In this document: piece after piece, positions 1-6,658 of the stretch
How positions within the stretch are numbered: position 1 is the stretch's first letter
Layout of the letters: each line of letters starts with the position of its first letter
Source of the DNA: Verrucomicrobia bacterium UBA740
GTDB taxonomy: Bacteria > Verrucomicrobiota > Kiritimatiellia > RFP12 > UBA1067
Length of the DNA stretch: 9,993 nt
Direction: 5' to 3'
Assembly: GCA_002298665.1 (NCBI GenBank)
Contig: DBKW01000018.1
Coordinates: forward strand, 1 to 9,993
The notes under the pieces: model-generated
The model's input: the letters and a program-made list of their open reading frames with translations, nothing else
Databases searched by the model: none
What the model was told of the DNA's origin: nothing
Translations under genes and position numbers: made by a program

Positions 1-17
1 ACTTTGGCTGTCTTCAT
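1..17 (-). CDS. possible 5' end of a gene downstream of thrC (partial)
   Basis: On the minus strand, 45 bases after the thrC stop, an ATG at 17-15 opens a frame reading M-K-T-A-K before the window ends. An AGAGGA sequence lies about 11 bases upstream of it, a plausible though slightly distant ribosome binding site. If real, it would be the next gene of a thrC operon. Five codons are too few to name a product, and chance is a serious alternative. Confidence 0.3.
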
Positions 18-62
18 ATTCTTGCGTATCCTCTTATTGATCCTGTCCGCTATCGGCGCGCC

Positions 63-1451
63 TTACGCGAAAAGCGCCTTCACGGCGTCGTCGATGCCCG
101 CGACCTCCACAACTTTCGTCTGGACGACCGGCAGCGTCTCCAGCGCCTTGAAGTCCGGGGGCGGATTCGTGAGCACGTCCTCCCCGAACGCCCGCCGGCA
201 CGTCTCGGGGAATTTGTATGGCGTCGCCGTCGCGGCGACTACCGCCGGAACCCCGCCGCGCGGGAAGCCCAGCTTGCGCGCCACGAACGTCGCCACGGCC
301 GTATGCGGATCCAGAACATACCCGCACGCCGCGCGCATCCGGCGCATTTCCGCCTCCGTCTCCTCCGGCATGGCGACCCCGCCCTCGAAGTCGGCGAACA
401 GCTTCGCCTTGGCCGCGTCGTTCAGCTCGTAGCGACCCTTCGTCGCCAGGTCGGACATGAGCCGCGCCGTCTCGGCGCAGTCCCCGTCGTTCAGAAGCCA
501 CAGCAGGCGCTCGACGTTGGAACTCTTGCGGATGTCCATGGACGGCGAATTCGTCACCGTGAACCGGTCGCCCGGATTGTACACGCCCGTCTTCACGAAC
601 CGCGCCAGCACGTCGTTCACGTTCGAGGCCACGACGAACTTGCGTATCGGAGCCCCCAGCTTCTTCGCGTAATACGCCGCGAGGATGTTGCCGAAGTTCC
701 CGCTCGGGACCACCACATCGAACGGCTGTCCGCCGAGACGCGCCGCAGCCAGGATGTAGTACGCGATCTGCGGCACAAGGCGCCCCGTGTTGATCGAGTT
801 GGCGGACGAAAGCGCCACCCCGTGCGCCGCCGCTTCCGCATTGATCGCCGGGTCCGCGAATATCCGCTTGACCGCCGCCTGCGCATCGTCGAAATTGCCC
901 TTGATGGCGATCGCGTGCACGTTCGCGTCCGCCGGCGTCGTCATCTGGAGGCGCTGGATGCGCGAGGTGCCCACGTTGGGGAAGAACACCGCGACCTCCG
1001 TCCCCTCGACGCCCGAGAACCCCTGCATCGCCGCGGACCCGGTATCGCCGCTCGTCGCCGTCAAGACCAGCACGCGCCGCCCGCCCGCGGCGTACTTCAT
1101 GAAGACCGGCAGCATCGAAAGCGCCACATCCTTGAACGCCCCTGTCTTGCCGTGGAAAAGCTCCAGAATCCGCAACCCGTCCGCCGAAACGAGCGGAATC
1201 GGGTCCGCCGCGGGAAAGCGCGAGAGCAGGCGGTCGACCGCCGCCGTGCGCACCTCGGCCGGCAAATCGCCGAACAATTTCCCCAATACGTACTCCTCGC
1301 AGGCGCGCAAATCGCCCAGTTTGGAAAAGTCAAGCGGCCCCTTCTCGTCGGCGCAGACCGGCACGTACAGACCGCCGTCCGGCGCAAGCCCCCGGAAAAT
1401 CGTCTCGGCGCACGTCGCTTCAAGCCCTTTGCGTGTTGATATAAATCTCAT
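63..1451 (-). CDS. thrC: threonine synthase
   Basis: Cytoplasmic PLP enzyme that converts O-phospho-L-homoserine to L-threonine, the last step of threonine synthesis. The 462-residue product matches the long E. coli/yeast-type family. Visible landmarks: N-terminal STRKGLEAT (5-13) and LAPDGGLYVP (22-31); HGKTGAFKD (100-108), where K107 should be the Schiff-base lysine; SGDTGSA (134-140) and PSGNFGN (249-255), glycine-rich cofactor loops; NSPSMDI (301-307); DPHTAVA (381-387). The ATG at 1451 is preceded by AAAGGTG at good spacing and lies about 20 bases from an extended -10 promoter, so the start is secure. No T-box or attenuator is seen; the inferred leader is too short for one. A possible further gene starts 45 bases after the stop. 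Long plus-strand open frames here are antisense shadows of GC-rich codons. Confidence 0.95.
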   Translation of the reverse strand: MRFISTRKGLEATCAETIFRGLAPDGGLYVPVCADEKGPLDFSKLGDLRACEEYVLGKLFGDLPAEVRTAAVDRLLSRFPAADPIPLVSADGLRILELFHGKTGAFKDVALSMLPVFMKYAAGGRRVLVLTATSGDTGSAAMQGFSGVEGTEVAVFFPNVGTSRIQRLQMTTPADANVHAIAIKGNFDDAQAAVKRIFADPAINAEAAAHGVALSSANSINTGRLVPQIAYYILAAARLGGQPFDVVVPSGNFGNILAAYYAKKLGAPIRKFVVASNVNDVLARFVKTGVYNPGDRFTVTNSPSMDIRKSSNVERLLWLLNDGDCAETARLMSDLATKGRYELNDAAKAKLFADFEGGVAMPEETEAEMRRMRAACGYVLDPHTAVATFVARKLGFPRGGVPAVVAATATPYKFPETCRRAFGEDVLTNPPPDFKALETLPVVQTKVVEVAGIDDAVKALFA

Positions 1452-1455
1452 TTTT

Positions 1456-1485
1456 CACCTTTCTAGAAGTCATTATATTATACCA
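1456..1485 (-). promoter_or_regulatory. thrC promoter (extended -10) and ribosome binding site
   Basis: On the minus strand, TGGTATAAT at 1485-1477 is a perfect -10 with a TG extension. The position 17 bases upstream holds no good -35 (TGGCGG), which fits dependence on the extended -10. A second overlapping TATAAT lies at 1477-1472. Transcription should start near 1470. The Shine-Dalgarno AAAGGTG is at 1462-1456. Confidence 0.7.
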
Positions 1486-1730
1486 AATCCCGTCGTTTTC
1501 CGCCACCCCAAAAACACGCCCTTCGTGCAGAGGAAAAGTTCGGACTGGACAGACCCTTTACATCCCCTTCACGGTCCAAAACCGCCCCGTCACGGCCCCA
1601 AAACGAAAACCCCACGGGGACGGAGACAAAACCCCGTAGTGTTTCCCCCAAACCCCCACGAGGTTTTGGCGCTGAGACCAAGGTCTCTTGTCTGCGTCCC
1701 CGTGAGACGCAAAAAGTTTTACGATTCCAT
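1486..1730. other. gene-free C-tract-rich spacer between divergent promoters
   Basis: This stretch lies outside both inferred divergent transcripts (thrC and the phosphoesterase). The plus strand has seven runs of four or more C between 1564 and 1657 (1564, 1585, 1596, 1610, 1632, 1645 and 1653), so the minus strand is G-rich. It also holds the perfect hairpin GAGACC-AA-GGTCTC (1674-1687) and a stem TGCGTC/GACGCA (1693-1711). No tRNA, riboswitch or known small RNA was recognised, and the minus-strand open frames here look like translated G-tracts, not genes. Confidence 0.5.
1674..1711. repeat. two adjacent inverted repeats
   Basis: GAGACC-AA-GGTCTC (1674-1687) is a perfect 14-base palindrome-type repeat. 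TGCGTC-N7-GACGCA (1693-1711) follows six bases later. Neither is followed by a T-run on the plus strand, so they are not obvious terminators. They lie 20-60 bases upstream of the phosphoesterase -35 box and could be protein-binding sites; this is inference. Confidence 0.45.
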
Positions 1731-1759
1731 ATGACAGAACGCGCAAAATATGCTATACT
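1731..1759 (+). promoter_or_regulatory. promoter of the metallophosphoesterase gene
   Basis: The -35 box ATGACA (1731-1736, five of six matches to TTGACA) is followed by a 17-base spacer and the -10 box TATACT (1754-1759, five of six). TGC precedes the -10, giving an extended -10 (1751-1759). This is the strongest sigma-70-type promoter in the window. Transcription should begin near 1766. Confidence 0.75.
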
Positions 1760-1767
1760 TTAGAATC

Positions 1768-1806
1768 ATGCACGTTCATCATTCAAGAATCCCGGAATTC
1801 CGCTGA
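1768..1806 (+). CDS. possible 12-codon leader ORF ahead of the phosphoesterase
   Basis: An ATG nearly at the predicted transcription start opens the frame MHVHHSRIPEFR, which stops with TGA seven bases before the phosphoesterase ATG. Three of twelve residues are histidine. It would have to be translated leaderless. Coupling to the next gene is conceivable because that gene lacks a clear Shine-Dalgarno. A frame this short easily arises by chance. Confidence 0.2.
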   Translation: MHVHHSRIPEFR

Positions 1807-1813
1807 CCGCGCG

Positions 1814-2947
1814 ATGAGATACGCGATCATATCCGATATCCACGCCAATGCCGTGGCTTTGCGCGCTGTTTTGGCCGATATCCAAAGCCGCCAGGCCGAT
1901 GCCGTCATCTGCCTGGGCGATACGGTCGGCTACGGTCCGCTCCCCCGCCAGGCCCTGCAACTCGTGCGCCAGTCCTGTTCCGCCGTTCTCCTCGGCAACC
2001 ACGATTGGGCGGTAGGCGAACGCGCCACGCCCAAGGACTACGTCAATCTGGCCGGCGAATCCCTCTCCCGCCACCGCGAGGAACTTTCCGCGCACGACCG
2101 GGAATGGCTTGCGAATCTCCCGCGGACGGTCACCTTTTCAAACGCCGCGGCCACGCATGCGGACTTCACGAGCGACGCCCAGTTCTACTATGTCGAGACG
2201 CCCGATGACGCCCAGGCGAATTTCGCTGCGCGCCGCGAACAACTCCTTTTCGTCGGCCACACCCATACACCCGCGCTCTTCCTGACCGGCCATTCGGGCG
2301 CCGTCTACGCCCTGCCGCCCGACGATTTCGCCCTGGAAGAAGGCAAACGCTACCTTGTCAATCCCGGCTCGGTCGGCTATCCGCGCGAAAAGGACGGAAA
2401 ATGTTTCTCTTCCTATGTGATTTACGATGATTCCGCGCAGGCGGTCTACTTCCGCCAAATCCCCTTCGATGTCTCGAGCCTCATCCAGCGCGGCAAGCAA
2501 AAGCTTCCGCGGCACTTTCGCCGCGCCCTTTTCGGGATAGGTCTTCTCTTTCTTCTTCTAATGGGCGGCGCCGCGGCGTTTTGGCGTCCAACCCCGCCGC
2601 CGACGGCCCCCGTCCAAGCGCCCCAACCGCCGGCAAACCCGCCTGTCGACGTGCGCACCCTCAACCTGGTCCCGGGCGACATCGCCGTGCGCGCCAACCT
2701 GAAACTGGACAAAAACTCCCCGCCGGTCTCGCTGGAAATCCGTTTTCTCTCCGCTTCAGGTGCGGATGTGGCACCGCGTCAGGTGATTTCCGTCAAAAAA
2801 TCCTCCATGAAAGCGTTCAAAATCCCAAAAGATGCCGCCAAAGCGGCGTTTTCGATCCAAAAAGTGAATCCGGACGACATACCGCGCATACTGCGCTTCG
2901 CGCCGACACGGACGCCGTCCGCGGCAAAATCAACTCCGCCACGCTAA
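1814..2947 (+). CDS. membrane-tethered calcineurin-like metallophosphoesterase
   Basis: Product of 377 residues. Residues 1-220 form a YfcE-like metallophosphoesterase domain with every expected metal ligand motif: DIH (8-10), GDTVGYG (35-41), GNHD (61-64), a lone TH (114-115) and GHTH (148-151), then NPGSVG (183-188). There is no signal peptide. A basic stretch (RGKQKLPRHFRR, 226-237) precedes a hydrophobic segment at about 238-257, a proline-rich linker (259-277) and a tail of about 100 residues with no recognised domain. The positive-inside rule puts the enzyme in the cytoplasm and the tail in the periplasm. The substrate cannot be read from sequence; relatives cleave phosphodiesters or phosphoproteins. 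No clear Shine-Dalgarno precedes the ATG, which I chose because the domain begins right at it (MRYAIISDIH). The last 18 bases overlap the convergent rsmB. Confidence 0.85.
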   Translation: MRYAIISDIHANAVALRAVLADIQSRQADAVICLGDTVGYGPLPRQALQLVRQSCSAVLLGNHDWAVGERATPKDYVNLAGESLSRHREELSAHDREWLANLPRTVTFSNAAATHADFTSDAQFYYVETPDDAQANFAARREQLLFVGHTHTPALFLTGHSGAVYALPPDDFALEEGKRYLVNPGSVGYPREKDGKCFSSYVIYDDSAQAVYFRQIPFDVSSLIQRGKQKLPRHFRRALFGIGLLFLLLMGGAAAFWRPTPPPTAPVQAPQPPANPPVDVRTLNLVPGDIAVRANLKLDKNSPPVSLEIRFLSASGADVAPRQVISVKKSSMKAFKIPKDAAKAAFSIQKVNPDDIPRILRFAPTRTPSAAKSTPPR

Positions 2948-4096
2948 CGCCGCGGCATACGCCCCATCGAAACCCGTCTCGAGCGGATTGGACGATTTTT
3001 CCTCCACCAAGGCGAAATCGGGGTGCCGCGACAAAAACGCCGCCACCTGCTCCTCGTTTTCCTCCGGTTCGAGCGAACAGGTCGAATACACAAGCCGTCC
3101 GCCGGGGACGACAAACGCCGCGGCCCGGTCCAAAATGGTCGCTTGCAGCTTGACAAGCGCCGCGAGTTTGTCCTGCGACCAGTTCCACCGCGCGTCCGGA
3201 CGCCGGCGGAGTACCCCCGTATTCGAACAGGGGGCGTCCACAAGAACCTTGTCGAAGCCGCCCAATCCCTCCAGAGCCGGCACGACTTTCACATCCCCCG
3301 CCCCGACGCGCACCAAGTTCGCCGTCAAACGCGAACGCCGCGCCGGATTCACCTCGCAGGCCATCACTTGCGCCCCACGCCAGAAAAGTTGCACCGTTTT
3401 GCCCCCCGGCGCCGCACAAGCGTCCAGAACGGACTCGCCCGGCGCAACCTGCATCAATTCCACCGCCCCCCGCGTCGCCGGATCCTGCACGATGAACGCA
3501 CCCTCGGCGTAGCCCGGCAGATCCTCTATCCGCGTCCCGCGCGGCACTTTCTCGAACGGTTCGCTGTCCGTAGCGGTAGGACGGCGCGCCAGATACGTTT
3601 CCGCCGGTTCGTTGAAGAGGGCCATCAGGTGCGCGGCGTTTTCCTTTCCGTACCGCGCAACCCACCGCCGCGCCAAAGCGGACGGAAAACTTTCCCGCGT
3701 TTCAGGGGTAGCGGCGGCGAGTTTGGCCTCGATTTCCGCCCTATGGCGCAGAAGATTCCGCAAAACCGCGTTCGTCACCCGTGCGATGGAGGGATTGGCG
3801 GCGTGTTTGGCCGCCTCGACCGTCTCGTTCACCGCGGCAAAGTCCGGCACGGAGGGCATATACAGAATCTGTGCCGCGCCGACATAAAGGAGAGCTTCCA
3901 ATTCGCCCTTGGGCCACGTCTTGACATAGTCCCCCAGAATGAACCGCAAGGCGCGCAGGCGGCGGATGGTCGTGTAAACGAGATCCTGGACAAATGCGCG
4001 GTCGCCGTCCTGCGGCAGAAGATTGGACGGAAACTCCTTCGTTATGAGCCAGCGGGCAATGATGAACGCCGCCGTGCGCCTTGAATTCTGCTTCAT
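2930..4096 (-). CDS. rsmB: 16S rRNA (cytosine-C5)-methyltransferase, RsmB/Sun type
   Basis: Transfers a methyl group from S-adenosylmethionine to a cytosine in 16S rRNA (C967 in E. coli numbering). The 388-residue product has an N-terminal NusB-like helical region (about 1-140), the hallmark separating RsmB from RsmF/NOP2 relatives, and then a Rossmann methyltransferase domain. Motifs: DACAAPGGKT (225-234, SAM binding), DAPCSNTG (287-294, C290 assists release) and YSTCS (337-341, C340 the likely nucleophile). It is somewhat shorter than E. coli RsmB, with both ends intact. The ATG at 4096 has AAAGGA at 4113-4108 (spacing 11) and a nearby extended -10. It lies just downstream of the 16S gene and in the same direction, past a terminator. 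The predicted target base in that gene is complementary to position 4849, in an intact GCAACGC loop. Confidence 0.9.
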   Translation of the reverse strand: MKQNSRRTAAFIIARWLITKEFPSNLLPQDGDRAFVQDLVYTTIRRLRALRFILGDYVKTWPKGELEALLYVGAAQILYMPSVPDFAAVNETVEAAKHAANPSIARVTNAVLRNLLRHRAEIEAKLAAATPETRESFPSALARRWVARYGKENAAHLMALFNEPAETYLARRPTATDSEPFEKVPRGTRIEDLPGYAEGAFIVQDPATRGAVELMQVAPGESVLDACAAPGGKTVQLFWRGAQVMACEVNPARRSRLTANLVRVGAGDVKVVPALEGLGGFDKVLVDAPCSNTGVLRRRPDARWNWSQDKLAALVKLQATILDRAAAFVVPGGRLVYSTCSLEPEENEEQVAAFLSRHPDFALVEEKSSNPLETGFDGAYAAALAWRS

Positions 4097-4125
4097 TTTT
4101 ACCGAAATCCTTTATATTCTCGACA

Positions 4126-4134
4126 ATTTTAGCA
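4126..4134 (-). promoter_or_regulatory. rsmB promoter, extended -10
   Basis: On the minus strand, TGCTAAAAT (4134-4126) has a five-of-six -10 box with a TGC extension. No good -35 is present; the matching position falls in the terminator stem of the 16S unit. It would start rsmB mRNA near 4119, about 23 bases ahead of the ATG. Moderately supported, because A/T-rich text makes such boxes common. Confidence 0.45.
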
Positions 4135-4140
4135 AACCGA

Positions 4141-4174
4141 CAAACAGAAAGCGCGGCTCTTTCGAGTCGCGCTT
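4141..4174 (-). terminator. Rho-independent-type terminator of the 16S transcript
   Basis: On the minus strand, AAGCGCG and CGCGCTT pair around CTC-GAAA-GAG, with one A/C mismatch, giving a 10-pair stem capped by a GNRA-type tetraloop. TTTCTGTTTG follows, a moderately T-rich tail. It sits between the 16S processing stalk and the rsmB promoter, as expected for the end of a single-gene rRNA unit. Confidence 0.7.
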
Positions 4175-4175
4175 G

Positions 4176-4216
4176 CGTTCTTGACCGGTGCTTGAGAAAA
4201 CAGTAATGTCTGTGCG
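4176..4216 (-). ncRNA. 16S precursor trailer arm of the processing stalk
   Basis: The RNA of this stretch is complementary to the leader at 5846-5891. The core 4192-4216 pairs with 5846-5871 over 25 base pairs, with two G-U pairs and one bulged leader base. CACCGG and AAGAACG continue the helix outward with mismatches. Such a helix closing off the 16S gene is the standard RNase III substrate in pre-rRNA. Confidence 0.8.
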
Positions 4217-4232
4217 AAGCGCAGTGTAAGTT

Positions 4233-4276
4233 CTCCGTCAAACGACGGAGTTTCACCTTCGGATGCCTAAGCATCC
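4233..4276 (-). ncRNA. two perfect hairpins in the 16S trailer
   Basis: CTCCGTC-AAAC-GACGGAG (4233-4250) and GGATGC-CTAA-GCATCC (4261-4276), written on the plus strand, are perfect 7-bp and 6-bp stems. They lie between the mature 16S 3' end and the processing stalk. Neither is followed by a T-run, so they are more likely structural or maturation elements than terminators. Confidence 0.65.
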
Positions 4277-4287
4277 TGTCTCCTTAG

Positions 4288-5827
<1,540 letters not shown>

Positions 5828-5845
5828 AAGAATTTGAAAGCTCCT

Positions 5846-5891
5846 CACACAAACATTTACTGTTTTCTCAAACATCGGTTATCAAAGAACG
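5846..5891 (-). ncRNA. 16S precursor leader arm of the processing stalk
   Basis: The leader RNA here pairs with the trailer at 4176-4216. The unbroken part TTGAGAAAACAGTAA (5871-5857) matches its complement exactly. After one bulge (5856) ten more pairs follow to 5846, and ACCGATGT and CGTTCTT extend the helix on the far side. The arm starts about 19 bases from the mature 16S 5' end. Confidence 0.8.
5877..5890 (-). promoter_or_regulatory. boxA-like antitermination site in the 16S leader
   Basis: The minus strand reads GTTCTTTGATAACC, close to the boxA pattern (TGYTCTTTNA) bound by NusB/NusE (S10) in rRNA leaders. It lies 50-63 bases before the 16S 5' end and overlaps the processing arm. Assignment by resemblance and location only. 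Confidence 0.5.
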
Positions 5892-5900
5892 TCGTTCTTT
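5884..5900 (-). repeat. 17-base palindrome in the 16S leader
   Basis: AAAGAACG-T-CGTTCTTT is a perfect inverted repeat with a one-base centre. As RNA it would form a hairpin with its apex opened by a pair or two. One half is also needed for the outer part of the leader/trailer stalk and for the boxA-like site, so the structures compete. Confidence 0.6.
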
Positions 5901-5924
5901 CCCTCATCGGGCGAACGAGTGCAT

Positions 5925-5988
5925 AGTATATCATATTTTTATGTGCACGCGCAAGGGGATTTTTGCAAAAAACCGAAAATATTTCACT
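5925..5988 (-). promoter_or_regulatory. 16S rRNA promoter with A/T-rich upstream element
   Basis: On the minus strand, TGATATACT (5933-5925) is an extended -10. TTGCGC (5954-5949) is a weak -35 at 18-base spacing. Upstream, 5960-5988 is strongly A/T-rich with A- and T-runs in otherwise GC-rich DNA, like the UP elements of rRNA promoters. Transcription should start near 5918, giving a leader of about 90 nt. Confidence 0.65.
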
Positions 5989-6086
5989 AACCTGCCAAAA
6001 TGACGCGAACGCGGCGTTTTCCGGCAACTTATCTCCCCTTCCCGGACCCCGCCGCTGCGTCCAAATATCCCCGCCACAGACCACAT

Positions 6087-6130
6087 CCCCAATTCCACGC
6101 GGGGATCTCCCCAAATCCACGCGGGGATTT
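6087..6130. repeat. two tandem 22-bp repeats with core CCACGCGGGGAT
   Basis: Copies at 6087-6108 and 6109-6130 begin CCCCAA, share TCCACGCGGGGAT and differ at two positions. Each is internally palindromic (ATCCCC/GGGGAT in the first, AAATCC/GGATTT in the second). The period of 22 equals that of the larger array 124 bp to the right, although the sequence differs. Confidence 0.75.
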
Positions 6131-6197
6131 ACTTTCCTGGCTTCGGCAATGGCGTGCGAGGTTTCTTTCATTTCCCGGCTTTTTCATTCCGTCCGGG

Positions 6198-6241
6198 CGC
6201 ACGCGGCGACGTCTTGCGCCGCCGTTTTGCCGCCGCGTGCG
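6198..6241. repeat. 11-bp perfect inverted repeat with 22-base loop
   Basis: CGCACGCGGCG (6198-6208) and its exact reverse complement CGCCGCGTGCG (6231-6241) enclose 22 bases. The GC-rich stem would make a stable hairpin or cruciform. It has no T-run on either strand and ends 12 bases before the tandem array. Confidence 0.7.
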
Positions 6242-6253
6242 GGATGGTGGATA

Positions 6254-6429
6254 CCGTTGCGCCGGAACGGCGACCCCGTTGCACCGGAACGGTGATGCCG
6301 TTGCGCCGGAACGGTGATGCCGTTGCGCCGGAACGGCGACCCCGTTGCGCCGGAACGGTGATGCCGTTGCGCCGGAACGGTGATGCCGTTGCGCCGGAAC
6401 GCCCACCCCGTTCTACTGGAACGGCCGCG
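6254..6429. repeat. tandem array of eight 22-bp palindromic units
   Basis: Units start at 6254, 6276, 6298, 6320, 6342, 6364, 6386 and 6408. The consensus core is CCGTTGCGCCGGAACGG, an inverted repeat CCGTT/AACGG around GCGCCGG, followed by a variable tail. Tail types run CGACC, TGATG, TGATG, CGACC, TGATG, TGATG, then a diverged one, so units 1-3 and 4-6 form a 66-bp duplication with a single base difference. Units 7 and 8 are degenerate at the edge (unit 8 core CCGTTCTACTGGAACGG). Because 22 is not a multiple of three, coding use would need a 66-base reading period; long frames exist on both strands but lack start signals. It lacks unique spacers, so it is not CRISPR. Confidence 0.9.
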
Positions 6430-6640
6430 CGCGGCGGGAAGGAGGCGACTGTCTCGCCACTGCCGGATAGGGCGCATTCCCTTGCCTCTTCATAAGGAGA
6501 GGCGAGGGGATGGGCAGATGGAAGGGGGATGGAGGGGTGGGCCCGGCGCGCCACCCTCCTGGGTGTGGCCCGTGCGCATCCTTTCCTTCCACTCCCCCTT
6601 TCAGCCGGGCGGGACGGAGCAGTAGCGGCGGACGGCACAT
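6430..6640. other. gene-free hairpin-rich spacer upstream of rlmN
   Basis: No supportable gene was found. The stretch contains GGCGA-CTGTC-TCGCC (6443-6457 approx.), a 9-pair stem CTTGCCTCT/AGAGGCGAG (6481-6489 with 6498-6506, one G-T), and GGAGGGGTGG/CCACCCTCC (6531-6540 with 6551-6559, one bulge). CCACCC can alternatively pair with GGGTGTGG just downstream. Confidence 0.45.
6481..6559. repeat. two intergenic inverted repeats
   Basis: CTTGCCTCT and AGAGGCGAG (6481-6506) form a 9-pair stem with an 8-base loop. GGAGGGGTGG and CCACCCTCC (6531-6559) form a bulged stem around the palindrome-rich GCCCGGCGCG. Neither has a terminator-like T-run. Confidence 0.55.
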
Positions 6641-6642
6641 TT

Positions 6643-6651
6643 TGATATAAT
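6643..6651 (+). promoter_or_regulatory. rlmN promoter, extended -10
   Basis: TGATATAAT is a perfect consensus -10 with a TG extension. The expected -35 position (6623-6628, TAGCGG) is poor. The -10 ends only seven bases before the ATG at 6659, so the transcript should start at or next to the start codon. Confidence 0.7.
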
Positions 6652-6658
6652 AGTGCCC

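Larger units (their letters stand above)
5989..6253. other. gene-free spacer upstream of the 16S promoter
   Basis: No gene with a credible start, ribosome site or family resemblance is seen on either strand. The stretch contains two 22-bp direct repeats (6087-6130) and a large inverted repeat (6198-6241). Both are listed separately. Confidence 0.5.

Noticed and set aside
1452..1500. T-box or threonine attenuator for thrC
   Set aside because: The predicted leader is about 20 bases, with no T-box core, leader peptide or terminator.
303..1734. Long plus-strand open frames (378 and 315 residues) opposite thrC
   Set aside because: Arg/Pro/His-rich antisense shadows of GC-rich codons; thrC on the minus strand has full family motifs.
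1527..1740. RNase P RNA (rnpB): GAGGAAAAGTTCGGACT resembles its conserved 5' core and ACAGAACGC its 3' core
   Set aside because: The interval is only about 210 bases, the conserved AGAGNAA and GGTAAACCCC-type elements are missing, and the 5' core has an inserted base. The resemblance is probably chance.
4097..4287. tRNA gene or start of a 16S-23S spacer after the 16S
   Set aside because: The hairpins present are too short and simple for a tRNA cloverleaf. No T-arm GTTCGA-type motif or CCA end is seen, and a terminator plus rsmB follow.
6254..6429. CRISPR array
   Set aside because: Units are contiguous with only 5-base tails and no unique spacers; no cas genes are nearby.
6029..6638. Repeat-containing protein genes over the tandem array, in several frames on both strands
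   Set aside because: The frames are kept open by the GC-rich 22-bp repeat in all phases. They have no ribosome site and no family resemblance outside the repeat.
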